A stretch of 47,341 bases of DNA. It comes from Bacillota bacterium. GTDB taxonomy: Bacteria > Bacillota > Bacilli > Alicyclobacillales > SLC66. This document shows positions 1-8,945 of the stretch, in pieces. How positions within the stretch are numbered: position 1 is the stretch's first letter; each line of letters opens with the position of its first letter. The stretch spans positions 1-47,341 of the forward strand of contig JAJZCB010000020.1 in assembly GCA_021846285.1 (NCBI GenBank). The letters are read 5' to 3'. A model generated the notes under the pieces. It ran no database searches. It was not told the origin of the DNA and saw only the letters and a program-made list of their open reading frames with translations. The position numbers and the translations under genes were made by a program.

Positions 1-1226
1 CTAACAGGAGCGATTCGATCGGGAACTTCTGGGTGGATTTTATCAAGATTCATACGCGCGTGTTGCTGCCGCTTGCCATCGCGTTTGCCGTTCTTCTGGT
101 TGGCCTGGGCGTTCCGCAGACGCTGCTGGGAGCGCAGGCGGCGCACACATTGCAGGGCGGGACGCAGATCATCTCGCGCGGACCCGTCGCGTCTCTGGAA
201 GCGATCAAGCAAATCGGCACAAACGGCGGCGGTTTCTTCAATGCCAACTCCGCCCACCCATTTGAAGATCCGACGGCGTTCACGTCTGTTTTGGAAATGG
301 TCGCCATGGGGGTCATTTCCGTGGCGTTGATTGCCGCCTTTGGCAAATTTATCGCCAATCGTCGGCAGGCGACGGTGCTGTATGTCTTCCTGACGACGAT
401 TTTGCTGGTCGGGGCGTTTGTCGTGTACGCCAACGAAGCGGCGGGCAACCCGCTCGTGCACCAGGCCCTCGGCATTGCAGGGCCGAATATGGAGGGCAAG
501 GAGTGGCGCTTCGGTCCGGCGCTCAGCAGCGCGTTTGTCGCCATGACAACGGCATTCACCACGGGCGCCGTGAGTTCCATGCATGACAGTTTGATGCCGC
601 TGAGCGGTCTCGTGCCCTTTCTCTTCATGATGTTCAACCTGATTTTTGGCGGCAAAGGCGTCGGGTTGTTGAATATTGTCATGTTTCTGATCATCACCGT
701 GTTTTTGTCCGGGTTGATGGTCGGACGGACACCCGAGATATTCGGGAAGAAAATCGAGGCCAGGGAGATCAAGCTGGCAACGGCGGCGATGCTGGTCCAT
801 CCCTTTTTCATCCTGGTTCCCACGGCGATCGCCGTGGCGACGAAAGCCGGAACGTCGTCGATCCTGAATCCCGGACTGCACGGCTTTTCGGAAGTCCTCT
901 ACGCGTTTACCAGCGCTGCCGCCAACAACGGGTCGGCGTTTGCGGGATTGAACGGCAACACTGTGTTTTACAACGTGTCGCTTGGAATCGTCATGCTGCT
1001 TGGGCGTTATGTGTCGATCATCGCGATGTTCGCGATTGCGGGCTCCCTGGCCAAAAAGGCGATCATACCGACAAGCGCCGGCACGCTAAAGACGGACACA
1101 TTGGCCTTTGGCGGCGTGTTTGTGGCGGTCTTTGTCATCGTGGGGGCGCTGACTTTCTTCCCCGCCCTAGCCATCGGTCCAATCGGAGAACAGTTGCAAA
1201 TGCTGAGCCGTCTGGCGGGTCATTAG
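1..1226 (+). CDS. kdpA: Potassium-transporting ATPase subunit KdpA (5' end cut by window)
   Basis: KdpA is the K+-selective channel-like subunit of the KdpFABC pump in the cytoplasmic membrane. The frame is open from base 3 to the window edge, and the residues before the GTG at 33 (GNFWVDF) belong to the conserved KdpA core, so that GTG is an internal Val and not the start. About 400 C-terminal residues remain of the usual ~557. Visible are the selectivity-filter loop TNGGGFFNANSAHPFE, a later loop TTGAVSSMHDSLMPLSG and the fourth loop SAAANNGSAFAGLNG, separated by several hydrophobic membrane segments. kdpB begins 22 bases downstream, so the genes form one operon. Any kdpF and the operon promoter lie outside the window. 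Confidence 0.97.
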   Translation, partial: NRSDSIGNFWVDFIKIHTRVLLPLAIAFAVLLVGLGVPQTLLGAQAAHTLQGGTQIISRGPVASLEAIKQIGTNGGGFFNANSAHPFEDPTAFTSVLEMVAMGVISVALIAAFGKFIANRRQATVLYVFLTTILLVGAFVVYANEAAGNPLVHQALGIAGPNMEGKEWRFGPALSSAFVAMTTAFTTGAVSSMHDSLMPLSGLVPFLFMMFNLIFGGKGVGLLNIVMFLIITVFLSGLMVGRTPEIFGKKIEAREIKLATAAMLVHPFFILVPTAIAVATKAGTSSILNPGLHGFSEVLYAFTSAAANNGSAFAGLNGNTVFYNVSLGIVMLLGRYVSIIAMFAIAGSLAKKAIIPTSAGTLKTDTLAFGGVFVAVFVIVGALTFFPALAIGPIGEQLQMLSRLAGH

Positions 1227-1248
1227 GCGATAAAGGAGAACGTGTTCC

Positions 1249-3303
1249 ATGGCTAAGGAGTCTTCCAGCACCATATCTGGCGAAATCATGACGCGGGCCG
1301 TATGGGAATCGTTTGTCAAACTCAATCCGCGCGTTCTCGTCAAAAATCCGGTGATGTTTGTGGTGGAAATCGGGTTTGCCATCACTCTGGCGCTGTCGGT
1401 CGATCCGCTCATCTTCGGCGGCGTGCGGCACCCTGGGCAGAGGGCGTACAACATGACTGTGGCGGTCATCCTGCTGATTACGATTCTGTTTGGCAATTTT
1501 GCGGAGGCTGTCGCGGAAGGGCGGGGCAAAGCGCAGGCGGATTCGCTGCGCAAGGCGAAGACGGATTTGACCGCCAGTCGTCGCAAGAGTTCCGGAGACT
1601 TTGAGTCGGTTCCCGCCACCGCCTTGCGCAAGGGCGATGTTGTTCAGGTGACCGCAGGCGACATGATCCCCGCGGACGGCGAGGTGCTTGAGGGGCTGGG
1701 AAGCGTGGACGAATCGGCCATAACCGGAGAATCGGCGCCAGTGATCCGGGGCGCGGGCGGAGACTTCAGCTCGGTCACCGGGGGCACGAAGCTGCTGTCC
1801 GATGAGCTGGTCATCCGGGTGACCGTCGATCCCGGCGAGTCCTTTCTGGATCAGATGATCAATCTGGTGGAGGGCGCCAGTCGCCAAAAGACGCCCAATG
1901 AGCTGGCGCTCTCGGTCCTGTTGGCCGGACTCACGCTTATTTTCGTGATCGTCGTGGATACGCTTGAACCGATGGCCATGTACGTGCGCGGCAGCATCGG
2001 CGTCGCGACTCTCATCGCGCTGTTGGTGTGCCTGATTCCCACGACGATCGGGGCGCTCTTGTCCGCGATCGGGATTGCCGGCATGGATCGCGTGATTCGC
2101 TTCAATGTGATCGCCAAGTCGGGAAAGGCTGTGGAAGCGGCCGGCGACGTGAATACGCTGATTCTCGACAAAACGGGAACGATCACAATCGGGAACCGGC
2201 TGGCGAGCGAGTTCATTCCTGTGGGCGATCATACCGAACAGGAACTGATTGAGGCGGCGGTGATCTCCTCGCTGTTCGACGAGACGCCGGAAGGCCGCTC
2301 GGTGGTTGATTTGGGACGGGAAAAAGGCGTTTCGCGCGCACGTGAATCATACAGCGACGCGGAAAACGTGGAGTTCAGCGCAGACACGAGAATGAGCGGG
2401 TTGAACCTGGCCGATGGATCGCTGTATCGCAAAGGCGCGGTGGATGCGATTCGCCGCCATGTGCTGGAGCAGAGAGGACAGGTTCCCGACGATTTGGCCG
2501 GCAAGACCGAAACGATCGCCAGGGCGGGCGGAACGCCGCTCGCCGTGATCCGGGGAACGGATGTCCATGGACTCATTTATCTGAAAGACATTGTGAAGCC
2601 GGGGATGAAACAGCGATTCGCGGAACTGCGCAAAATGGGCATCAAAACGGTCATGTGCACCGGAGACAACGCGCTCACCGCCGCAACCATCGCAAAGGAA
2701 GCGGGCGTGGACGATTATATCGCCGAGGCCAAACCGGAAGACAAAATGCGGCTGATCAAGGCGGAACAGGATCAGGGCAAACTGGTGGCGATGTCCGGCG
2801 ACGGAACGAACGATGCGCCGGCGCTGGCGCAGGCCGACGTGGGGCTGGCCATGAACACGGGCACCACGGCCGCCAAGGAAGCCGGCAATATGGTCGATCT
2901 CGATTCCGATCCCACAAAGCTGATCGAGGTTGTGTCGATTGGCAAGCAGTTGCTGATCACGCGCGGCGCGATCACGACGTTTTCAATCGCCAATGACGTT
3001 GCCAAATACTTCGCGATCATTCCGGCGATGTTTGTGGCGATGATACCCAGTCTGCAGGCGCTTAACGTGATGCGCCTGACAAGCCCGCACAGCGCGATCC
3101 TGTCTGCTCTGATCTTCAATGCGCTGATCATTCCCCTGCTGATTCCGCTGGCGATGAAAGGCGTCAAATACCGCCCCATGAGCGCGACGTCCATGCTGTT
3201 GCGCAACCTTCTGATTTATGGCGTCGGCGGGGTGATCACACCGTTTGCGGGCATCAAGATCATCGACCTTCTCCTGACGGCGTTGGGGTTGGCCCATATA
3301 TGA
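1249..3303 (+). CDS. kdpB: Potassium-transporting P-type ATPase subunit KdpB
   Basis: KdpB is the P-type ATPase subunit that hydrolyses ATP to drive K+ uptake through KdpA. The 684-residue length is normal. The phosphorylation motif DKTGT places the catalytic Asp at residue 307, the same number as in E. coli KdpB. The actuator motif TGES starts at residue 159 and the hinge motif GDGTNDAPA at about 517. Hydrophobic segments occur near residues 30-85, 215-275 and 580-680. The ATG follows AAAGGAGAA at a suitable distance. The stop lies next to kdpC, and the kdpA-kdpB-kdpC order is canonical. Confidence 0.98.
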   Translation: MAKESSSTISGEIMTRAVWESFVKLNPRVLVKNPVMFVVEIGFAITLALSVDPLIFGGVRHPGQRAYNMTVAVILLITILFGNFAEAVAEGRGKAQADSLRKAKTDLTASRRKSSGDFESVPATALRKGDVVQVTAGDMIPADGEVLEGLGSVDESAITGESAPVIRGAGGDFSSVTGGTKLLSDELVIRVTVDPGESFLDQMINLVEGASRQKTPNELALSVLLAGLTLIFVIVVDTLEPMAMYVRGSIGVATLIALLVCLIPTTIGALLSAIGIAGMDRVIRFNVIAKSGKAVEAAGDVNTLILDKTGTITIGNRLASEFIPVGDHTEQELIEAAVISSLFDETPEGRSVVDLGREKGVSRARESYSDAENVEFSADTRMSGLNLADGSLYRKGAVDAIRRHVLEQRGQVPDDLAGKTETIARAGGTPLAVIRGTDVHGLIYLKDIVKPGMKQRFAELRKMGIKTVMCTGDNALTAATIAKEAGVDDYIAEAKPEDKMRLIKAEQDQGKLVAMSGDGTNDAPALAQADVGLAMNTGTTAAKEAGNMVDLDSDPTKLIEVVSIGKQLLITRGAITTFSIANDVAKYFAIIPAMFVAMIPSLQALNVMRLTSPHSAILSALIFNALIIPLLIPLAMKGVKYRPMSATSMLLRNLLIYGVGGVITPFAGIKIIDLLLTALGLAHI

Positions 3304-3338
3304 GCGATCGTCGGACTGTAAAACTGGAGGGGTTAGGC

Positions 3339-3908
3339 ATGATAAATTTTTGGCGCTCCCTGCGTTTTACGATCGTGTTTGCCGTCTTGCTGGGCATCCT
3401 GTACCCGCTGCTGATCACGGGGGTCGGCAATCTCCTGTTTCCATGGCAGGCGCAGGGGAGCATGGTGGTCTGGCGCGGGCGGGTGGTCGGCTCCGAGTTG
3501 ATCGCCCAGCAGACCACTGTTCCGTGGCTCTTTCATCCGCGGCCGTCAGCCGTGGATTACGCCGGCAACGCGTCGGGCGGCTCGAACCTGGGACCGACGA
3601 ATCCGGCGCTGATCGCCGAAATCAGGCGCAACCTGCACGTCGTGGAGCGGCAGAATCCCGGCGTCGCAGTGTCCTCCATTCCCACGGAGATGGTGGAATC
3701 GTCCGGTTCCGGGCTCGATCCTGACATCTCGATACCCGACGCCCTGATCCAGCTCCCCCGCGTCGCGCGGACGTCCGGTCTGAGCCATTCCTACCTGGAA
3801 GGACTGATCGCCCGGTACACGCAGGAACGGGTGCTCGGCATCTGGGGAGAACCGATGGTCAACGTGATGCGGCTCAACATGGCGATCGTCAGGCGCACCG
3901 GACGGTGA
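3339..3908 (+). CDS. kdpC: Potassium-transporting ATPase subunit KdpC
   Basis: KdpC is the single-span accessory subunit that stabilises the KdpFABC complex. The protein has an N-terminal membrane helix and the family motifs YPLLITG, GSELIAQ, FHPRPSA, ASGGSNLGPTNP and the C-terminal QLPRVA...VNVMRLNMA. The longest frame begins at an ATG at 3300 that overlaps the kdpB stop as ATGA, but that start lacks a ribosome binding site. The ATG at 3339 follows GGAGGGG closely and gives 189 residues, the usual KdpC length, so I chose it. The extra 13 residues of the longer form do not resemble a KdpC N terminus. Confidence 0.96.
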   Translation: MINFWRSLRFTIVFAVLLGILYPLLITGVGNLLFPWQAQGSMVVWRGRVVGSELIAQQTTVPWLFHPRPSAVDYAGNASGGSNLGPTNPALIAEIRRNLHVVERQNPGVAVSSIPTEMVESSGSGLDPDISIPDALIQLPRVARTSGLSHSYLEGLIARYTQERVLGIWGEPMVNVMRLNMAIVRRTGR

Positions 3909-3930
3909 GCCGGCGGGGATTCTCGGGCTT

Positions 3931-4016
3931 GGACGGCTCATGCATGCCGATGCGGCGAGTATTAGCGGTCGTTAGGCCGCGGCTGTCTGAGCGGCAGCGG
4001 CATGCATGAGCCGTCC
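3931..4016. repeat. Perfect 19-bp inverted repeat between kdpC and kdpD
   Basis: The arm at 3931-3949 (GGACGGCTCATGCATGCCG) is exactly complementary to 3998-4016, enclosing 48 bases. The right half (GGCTGTCTGAGCGGCAG, then the arm) resembles the elements at 6496-6529 and 44834-44903. In RNA it would form a strong hairpin that could attenuate kdpD relative to kdpABC, because it lies 22 bases after kdpC. There is no T-run, so a classical terminator is unlikely. The role is inferred. Confidence 0.8.
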
Positions 4017-4172
4017 GGTGGGCACGAGCCACCGCGATTTTCCGGGGTAGACTTCCATGGCGCTGGCGCGCCACCAACAACCGGGAAGAAAATTCGCCTG
4101 CGGCGATTTTTCGGGGCAGGACGGCGATTCATACAAAGCGGGTGATGGCGCTTGCAGCAGCGAGAGGATGAC

Positions 4173-6488
4173 ATGGCGTCGGACGCAGAACGTGCGCCTG
4201 GCAACATCTTTGGGGGAGAACCGGGTGAACTCAAACTGTTCATCGGAGCGGCTCCCGGAGTCGGCAAAACGTACACCATGCTTCGTGAAGCGGCGGGGCT
4301 GCGCGAGCGCGGCGTAGATGTCGTGGTGGGCTATGTGGACTCCCACGACCGCCCGGAGACGCAGGAGCAGGTGGGTGATTTGGAAATTATTCCACGGCGT
4401 CTGATTCACTACCATGGGCACACATTTGAAGAGGTTAATCTGGAGGCCATCTGCGCGCGCCGGCCAGAGGTCGTCGTCATCGATGAGCTCGCCCACACAA
4501 ACTCGCCCGGTTCGCTGTTTCCGAAACGCTACATGGATGTCGAGTATCTGCTGGACCAGGGGTTCAGCATTTTGACGGCGGTCAATGTCCAGCATATCGA
4601 GGGCATCCACGAGGAGGCTGAGGAGATCACGGGAATCCGCGTCAGGGAGTTGATTCCCGCCTCCTTTGTGACGCGCGCGCGCGAGGTCGAGGTCATCGAC
4701 GTGACCCCGGAAACGCTTCGCCAGCGATTGCGCGACGGCAGCATCTATGCGCCCGCAAAAGTGAATCAGGCGTTGGACAATTTTTTTCGCAAGTCCAATC
4801 TCTTCGGACTTCGGGAACTGGCGCTGCGAACGGTGGCCGAGGATGTTGACCAGCGCCTGCAGCGTTCGTATGAGCGTTCCCGTATCCAGGGACCTGTGGG
4901 CGCGCGCGAGACGATCATGGTGTGTGTCAACGACCTTGCGCGGGCCAAGCAGCTTATCCAGAGAGGCTATCGGATGTCCCGGCGCATGAAGGCCGATCTG
5001 TATGTGCTCACCGTATGCAACACGGTTGAGGATCACCTGAAGGAGCGCGATATCGAACGGCTGGCGGCCTTGAAAAAAATGGCCCATGAGCATGAAGGCG
5101 AGTGGATTTTGGAACCGCAAAACGATCGCGCCATCGGGCCGGCGATTCTTGATGCGGTCAACAGACTCAACGTCACGCAGGTGGTCATCGGACAGCCGTG
5201 GCGCATGAAACGCTGGCGGTTCATCTGGAATGACGCGCCTGTCCGCCATCTGCTTCGGCACACGAAATATGCGGATCTGCGGGTTGTGGGGTGGAAGGAG
5301 GCTGAACAGGCGCAGGAGCGCGCCGGCTGGCGTGCGCCCGCAGATGAATCTGCGCACAGGCAGCAGCCCACCCGCAATGGGGCCTCGACAGAACTGGCGA
5401 AGGGCGGGAATCAGCAGGGCCGTCTGACGATTTATGTCGGCGCGGCGCCAGGCGTTGGAAAGACGTATAAGATGCTTCGTGATGCGCGCGACTGGCGACG
5501 GCGGGGTAAAGATGTGGTCGTAGGGTTGGTGGAGACGCATGGCCGCGCAGAAACGGCGGCTCAAATCGAAGATCTGGAGATCATCCCCAAGCGATTGCAT
5601 CGTCTGCAGGACCGACTCTATGAAGATCTGGACGTCGATGCGATTCTTCGCCGCAATCCGCACATCGTCGTCATCGATGAATTGGCGCACTCCAATGTTC
5701 CGGGCAGTGTGCGAGCCAAGCGCTATCAGGATATCGAATATCTGCTCGATCGCGGAATCAATGTCGTCACGGCCGTGAACATCCAGCATCTGGAGAGCCT
5801 GCACGACAAAGTGGAGCATATCACCGGGGTCAAGGTGCGCGAACGGGTGCCCGACTGGTTCATGAAACTGGCGCGGGAAGTGAAGCTCATCGATATCACG
5901 CCGGAGACTCTGCAGCAGCGGTTGCTGGACGGCAAAATCTACTCGGATGATAAAATACAGCGCGCGCTTGACAACTTTTTTCAGGTTGCCAATCTGGCCG
6001 CGCTGAGGGAACTGGCCCTGCTTGAAGTTGCGGATGATGTCGACCAGCGTCTGGATCGCGAACGGGGGAAAAAAGGGGCGGCGGACACCACAACCGAGCG
6101 CATCCTTGTAGCGGTCAACCACAGGCCGCACTCGGAAAAGTTGATTCGCAGAGGCTGGCGTCTGGCCGATCGGCTTAAGGCGGAGTTATGGGTGCTCGTG
6201 GTGTTGTCGCAAGAAAATATGTCCGAAGAAGATACGAGGGATCTGGACAGGATTCAGCGGCTCAGTGAACAGTTTGACGCCAGATTCATCACCAGAAAAG
6301 CGCTTGATCAGGGAGTGGGAGCGACGATTGTGGCGGTGGCCGAGGAACTGGGCATCTCCCAACTTGTCACAGGGCAACCCCTGCCGCCGATTCGCTTCAT
6401 CAACCGTCTGCAGGGGAACCCGATCGATTACGTGCTGCACCACGCCGACTTTGTGGATCTTTACATTGTCGCGAATTCCCGGGATTGA
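4173..6488 (+). CDS. kdpD: Kinase-less KdpD with two tandem KdpD-sensor/USP modules
   Basis: Standard KdpD is a membrane histidine kinase with an N-terminal KdpD domain, a USP domain, four membrane helices and a kinase. This 771-residue protein contains the cytoplasmic part twice and nothing else. Module 1 has a P-loop GAAPGVGKT (Lys32), DELAHTN near residue 107, the conserved block DVTPETLRQRL...ALDNFF and a USP domain at about 245-365. After a hydrophilic linker (about 366-412) the plan repeats: GAAPGVGKT with Lys430, DELAHSN, DITPETLQQRL...ALDNFF and a second USP domain at about 640-771. No H-box, ATPase domain or membrane helix exists before the stop. The ATG at 4173 follows GAGAGG; a TTG at 4152 lacks a site. 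It probably acts as a soluble regulator or c-di-AMP-type sensor tied to Kdp, which is inference. No kdpE is adjacent. Confidence 0.93.
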   Translation: MASDAERAPGNIFGGEPGELKLFIGAAPGVGKTYTMLREAAGLRERGVDVVVGYVDSHDRPETQEQVGDLEIIPRRLIHYHGHTFEEVNLEAICARRPEVVVIDELAHTNSPGSLFPKRYMDVEYLLDQGFSILTAVNVQHIEGIHEEAEEITGIRVRELIPASFVTRAREVEVIDVTPETLRQRLRDGSIYAPAKVNQALDNFFRKSNLFGLRELALRTVAEDVDQRLQRSYERSRIQGPVGARETIMVCVNDLARAKQLIQRGYRMSRRMKADLYVLTVCNTVEDHLKERDIERLAALKKMAHEHEGEWILEPQNDRAIGPAILDAVNRLNVTQVVIGQPWRMKRWRFIWNDAPVRHLLRHTKYADLRVVGWKEAEQAQERAGWRAPADESAHRQQPTRNGASTELAKGGNQQGRLTIYVGAAPGVGKTYKMLRDARDWRRRGKDVVVGLVETHGRAETAAQIEDLEIIPKRLHRLQDRLYEDLDVDAILRRNPHIVVIDELAHSNVPGSVRAKRYQDIEYLLDRGINVVTAVNIQHLESLHDKVEHITGVKVRERVPDWFMKLAREVKLIDITPETLQQRLLDGKIYSDDKIQRALDNFFQVANLAALRELALLEVADDVDQRLDRERGKKGAADTTTERILVAVNHRPHSEKLIRRGWRLADRLKAELWVLVVLSQENMSEEDTRDLDRIQRLSEQFDARFITRKALDQGVGATIVAVAEELGISQLVTGQPLPPIRFINRLQGNPIDYVLHHADFVDLYIVANSRD

Positions 6489-6495
6489 GGGCGAC

Positions 6496-6529
6496 GCCGT
6501 GTCTGAGCAGGGGTACAGCATGCGAATCC
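6496..6529 (+). repeat. 34-nt dispersed repeat copy just after kdpD
   Basis: The stretch beginning GCCGTGTCTGAGCAGGGG matches the reverse complement of 44834-44867 at 31 of 34 positions. It starts 8 bases after the kdpD stop. No matching left arm is present here, so this looks like a half-element of the structured repeat at 44834-44903. A weaker relative lies at 3931-4016. Confidence 0.7.
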
Positions 6530-6652
6530 GGCGGGCAGAGATGGATTTTCCGGGATATCTGTAGACATGATGCGCAAGAGTCCAGCACTCGAGTGTGATA
6601 TCATAAATGTACAGGATTTTGCTGATACGGGTCAGTATAACTATGGAGAGAT

Positions 6653-7972
6653 ATGATGAATCGCGAAGATTTGGCGCTTGCGATCGAATCCGCAGGCGGG
6701 AGGCTCTACCTGGTTGGCGGCAGTGTGCGTGACAGGTTGCGTGGGTTGGGGCCCGTCGACGACGATTACTGTGTGACAGGTCTCACCGGAGAAACGTTTG
6801 AGGTCATGTTCCCCGACAGTTATCCTGTAGGAAAAGCGTTTTCTGTCTATCGGGTGCCAATTGAGGGGCGCTTCGCAGAAGTTTCTCTGGCAAGAACCGA
6901 GAGTAAAGCAGGAACCGGGCATACGAGTTTTGACGTCGCTGTTTCCCCGTTTATAACGATCGAACAGGATCTGCGGCGGCGCGACCTGACGATCAATGCG
7001 CTCGCCTGGGATGTGCTTGCGAAACAGTTGGTCGATCCCTACGGCGGGGTGGAGGACATCCAGGAAAGGCGAATTCGGGCAGTCTCTTCCGCGTTTGCCG
7101 AAGATCCGCTCCGTGTTTACCGGGCCGCTCGTTTTGCAGCACAGCTTGGATTCACGATTGACCCGGAAACCGTTCGTCTGATGGAAAGTCTGCGCGCCGA
7201 ATTGCCCGCCTTGAGCGTGGAACGCGTCTTTACAGAGACACGCAAGGCCTTGTGCAGCGATCGGCCGTCAGTGTACTTTCGCGCGCTCTTGCAAGCGGAA
7301 GTTCTGGACGTTCACTTTCCCGAAATAAAGGCGCTGTGTGGAGTGCCGCAACCGGCCAGACATCACCCGGAGGGGGACGCGTTTGAACACACCATGCAGG
7401 TGCTCGACGCGGCAGCCAACCTTACCCAACGCGAGGAAATCCGCTTTGCGGCGTTGGTTCACGATTTGGGCAAGGCGGAGACTCCAACGCATCTATGGCC
7501 CGCACACCACGGCCATGAAGCTAGAGGAGCGGCGCTCGTCAGACGGCTGTGCGAACGGCTCAAACCGCCTGCCGCGTGGACGCGCGCAGCCATTTTTGCC
7601 GCTGAACGCCACATGCAGGCGCATGTTCTTCATCAGATGCGCCCGATCAAGGTTGTGGATCTGCTGGAAGCCGCTAACCGGAACCCGATCGGCGTCGAGG
7701 GATTTGCCATGGTTGCCACCGCAGACATGCGTGGACGAAACAAACCTGACTTCGTTCATGAGAATGCAGAAATGATGGTGGATCTGTGGCGGAGAATGAC
7801 GAGTGAGGTCACTGGACGCGACATCCACTGCGATTGCCGGGGGAAGGCGTTTGGCGAAGCGCTTCGTAAAGCGCGGGCGAATTTTGTCAGTCAATATCGA
7901 GCCTCATTTCATGGATTGACGCCGATCATGCGAACCCATATGGAAAGTGCTCCGAAAAACGAGGGGAGTTGA
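6653..7972 (+). CDS. cca: CCA tRNA nucleotidyltransferase with HD domain (E. coli-type Cca)
   Basis: This enzyme adds or repairs the 3' CCA of tRNAs. The N terminus has the nucleotidyltransferase signature LVGGSVRD followed by acidic VDDDYCVTG (the metal-binding DxD region), then ARTESKAGTGHTSF, RRRDLTINALAWD and EDPLRVYRAARFAAQLGF. A C-terminal HD phosphohydrolase region follows with ALVHDLGKAETP at about residues 267-278, and WPAHHGHE. Length (439) and motif order match the proteobacterial Cca with HD domain rather than the HD-less Bacillus enzyme. Tandem ATGs at 6653 and 6656 follow GGAGAG; the second has better spacing, so residue 1 is uncertain by one. The next gene starts 6 bases after the stop, implying cotranscription. 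Confidence 0.93.
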   Translation: MMNREDLALAIESAGGRLYLVGGSVRDRLRGLGPVDDDYCVTGLTGETFEVMFPDSYPVGKAFSVYRVPIEGRFAEVSLARTESKAGTGHTSFDVAVSPFITIEQDLRRRDLTINALAWDVLAKQLVDPYGGVEDIQERRIRAVSSAFAEDPLRVYRAARFAAQLGFTIDPETVRLMESLRAELPALSVERVFTETRKALCSDRPSVYFRALLQAEVLDVHFPEIKALCGVPQPARHHPEGDAFEHTMQVLDAAANLTQREEIRFAALVHDLGKAETPTHLWPAHHGHEARGAALVRRLCERLKPPAAWTRAAIFAAERHMQAHVLHQMRPIKVVDLLEAANRNPIGVEGFAMVATADMRGRNKPDFVHENAEMMVDLWRRMTSEVTGRDIHCDCRGKAFGEALRKARANFVSQYRASFHGLTPIMRTHMESAPKNEGS

Positions 7973-7978
7973 GGGCAA

Positions 7979-8827
7979 ATGTTTCAGAATGACTTGCTCG
8001 CGGGTAAGGTTATTGTCATTACAGGCGGTGGAACAGGACTCGGCCGGGCTATTGGGGAACGGTACCTGGAACTCGGCGCAAAGCTTGCGATCACCAGCCG
8101 GCGGGAGGATGTGTTGCGGGAGGCCGCAGCGCAGATGTCCGCAGCGGGCGGCGAGGTTTTCTACATCCCTTGCGACGTGCGCGATCCGAACCAGGTCTCT
8201 GCCATGGCGGACGCAGTGATGGAACGGTATGGAAAGATTGACGTCCTGGTCAACAATGCAGCGGGCAATTTTGTGAGTCCCACGGAAAAACTGTCCACCA
8301 GGGCGTTTGACGCCGTGATTGGGATTGTGCTTCACGGCACTGTGCATTGTACCCTCGAAGTCGGCAAACGATGGATTGCGGCAGGGGTGGGCGGCACGAT
8401 GTTAAATATCGTGGCGACGTATGCATCCTCCGGAGCCGGATCGGGATACGTTGTTCCGTCGGCAGTCGCCAAATCAGGAGTGCTTGCACTGACTCGTTCC
8501 CTGGCCGTGGAGTGGGCCAAATATGGCATTCGCCAAGTGGCCATTGCCCCTGGGCTGTTTCCAACGGAAGGCGCATGGTCGCGGTTGGTGCCGACAGCGG
8601 AACTGGCTGAACGGATTGTCGAGCGTGTGCCTTTGCGCAGAGTCGGCGAGAAACGGGAACTGTGCAATCTGGCCGCCTACCTCATAGCAGATGAAGCTGC
8701 CTATATCAATGGCGAAGTGGTGGTCATAGACGGAGGCGAGTGGTTGCGTGGAGCCGGACAGTTTAACGATCTGGAAAGGCTGACAGACCAGGAGTGGGCG
8801 ACGCTCTCCGCCATGGCGAAGCGATAG
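7979..8827 (+). CDS. SDR-family 2,4-dienoyl-CoA reductase-like oxidoreductase
   Basis: This is a short-chain dehydrogenase of 282 residues with the cofactor motif TGGGTGLG near the N terminus and the NNAAGNF motif. The usual YxxxK is replaced by VVPSAVAK, with a Tyr 13 residues upstream of the Ser. That is the layout of mitochondrial-type 2,4-dienoyl-CoA reductase (Tyr, Ser and Lys catalytic). The downstream PGLFPTEGAWSRLVPT and GGEWLRGAGQFNDL regions also resemble that family closely. Likely role: NADPH reduction of dienoyl-CoA in unsaturated fatty-acid beta-oxidation, comparable to Bacillus FadH. The ATG has the site TTGAGGGC 5' of it and follows cca by 6 bases. A general SDR of other specificity remains possible. 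Confidence 0.85.
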   Translation: MFQNDLLAGKVIVITGGGTGLGRAIGERYLELGAKLAITSRREDVLREAAAQMSAAGGEVFYIPCDVRDPNQVSAMADAVMERYGKIDVLVNNAAGNFVSPTEKLSTRAFDAVIGIVLHGTVHCTLEVGKRWIAAGVGGTMLNIVATYASSGAGSGYVVPSAVAKSGVLALTRSLAVEWAKYGIRQVAIAPGLFPTEGAWSRLVPTAELAERIVERVPLRRVGEKRELCNLAAYLIADEAAYINGEVVVIDGGEWLRGAGQFNDLERLTDQEWATLSAMAKR

Positions 8828-8945
8828 CCGCGGCCCCGTTCCCCAAAAAGGTGATCCATGGACCGAAATAACGAGCGGGGCTGGCAATTTTCATTTTGAA
8901 ACGTTACATTAAGTAAGGACTGGGTATTTTCGAGGGGGTTGTCCG

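Noticed and set aside
3909-4172. Possible c-di-AMP (ydaO) riboswitch before kdpD
   Set aside because: The conserved riboswitch segments are not recognisable; the structure here is explained by the simple inverted repeat.
3972-6131. Very long open frame (719 codons) on the minus strand opposite kdpD
   Set aside because: It is a shadow of GC-rich coding sequence: no ribosome binding site, low-complexity Arg/His/Gln-rich translation, and kdpD on the plus strand has unmistakable domains.
8430-8490. SDR gene seemingly lacking the catalytic YxxxK motif, suggesting a dead enzyme
   Set aside because: The 2,4-dienoyl-CoA reductase family uses an upstream Tyr with VVPSAxAK, and this layout is present.
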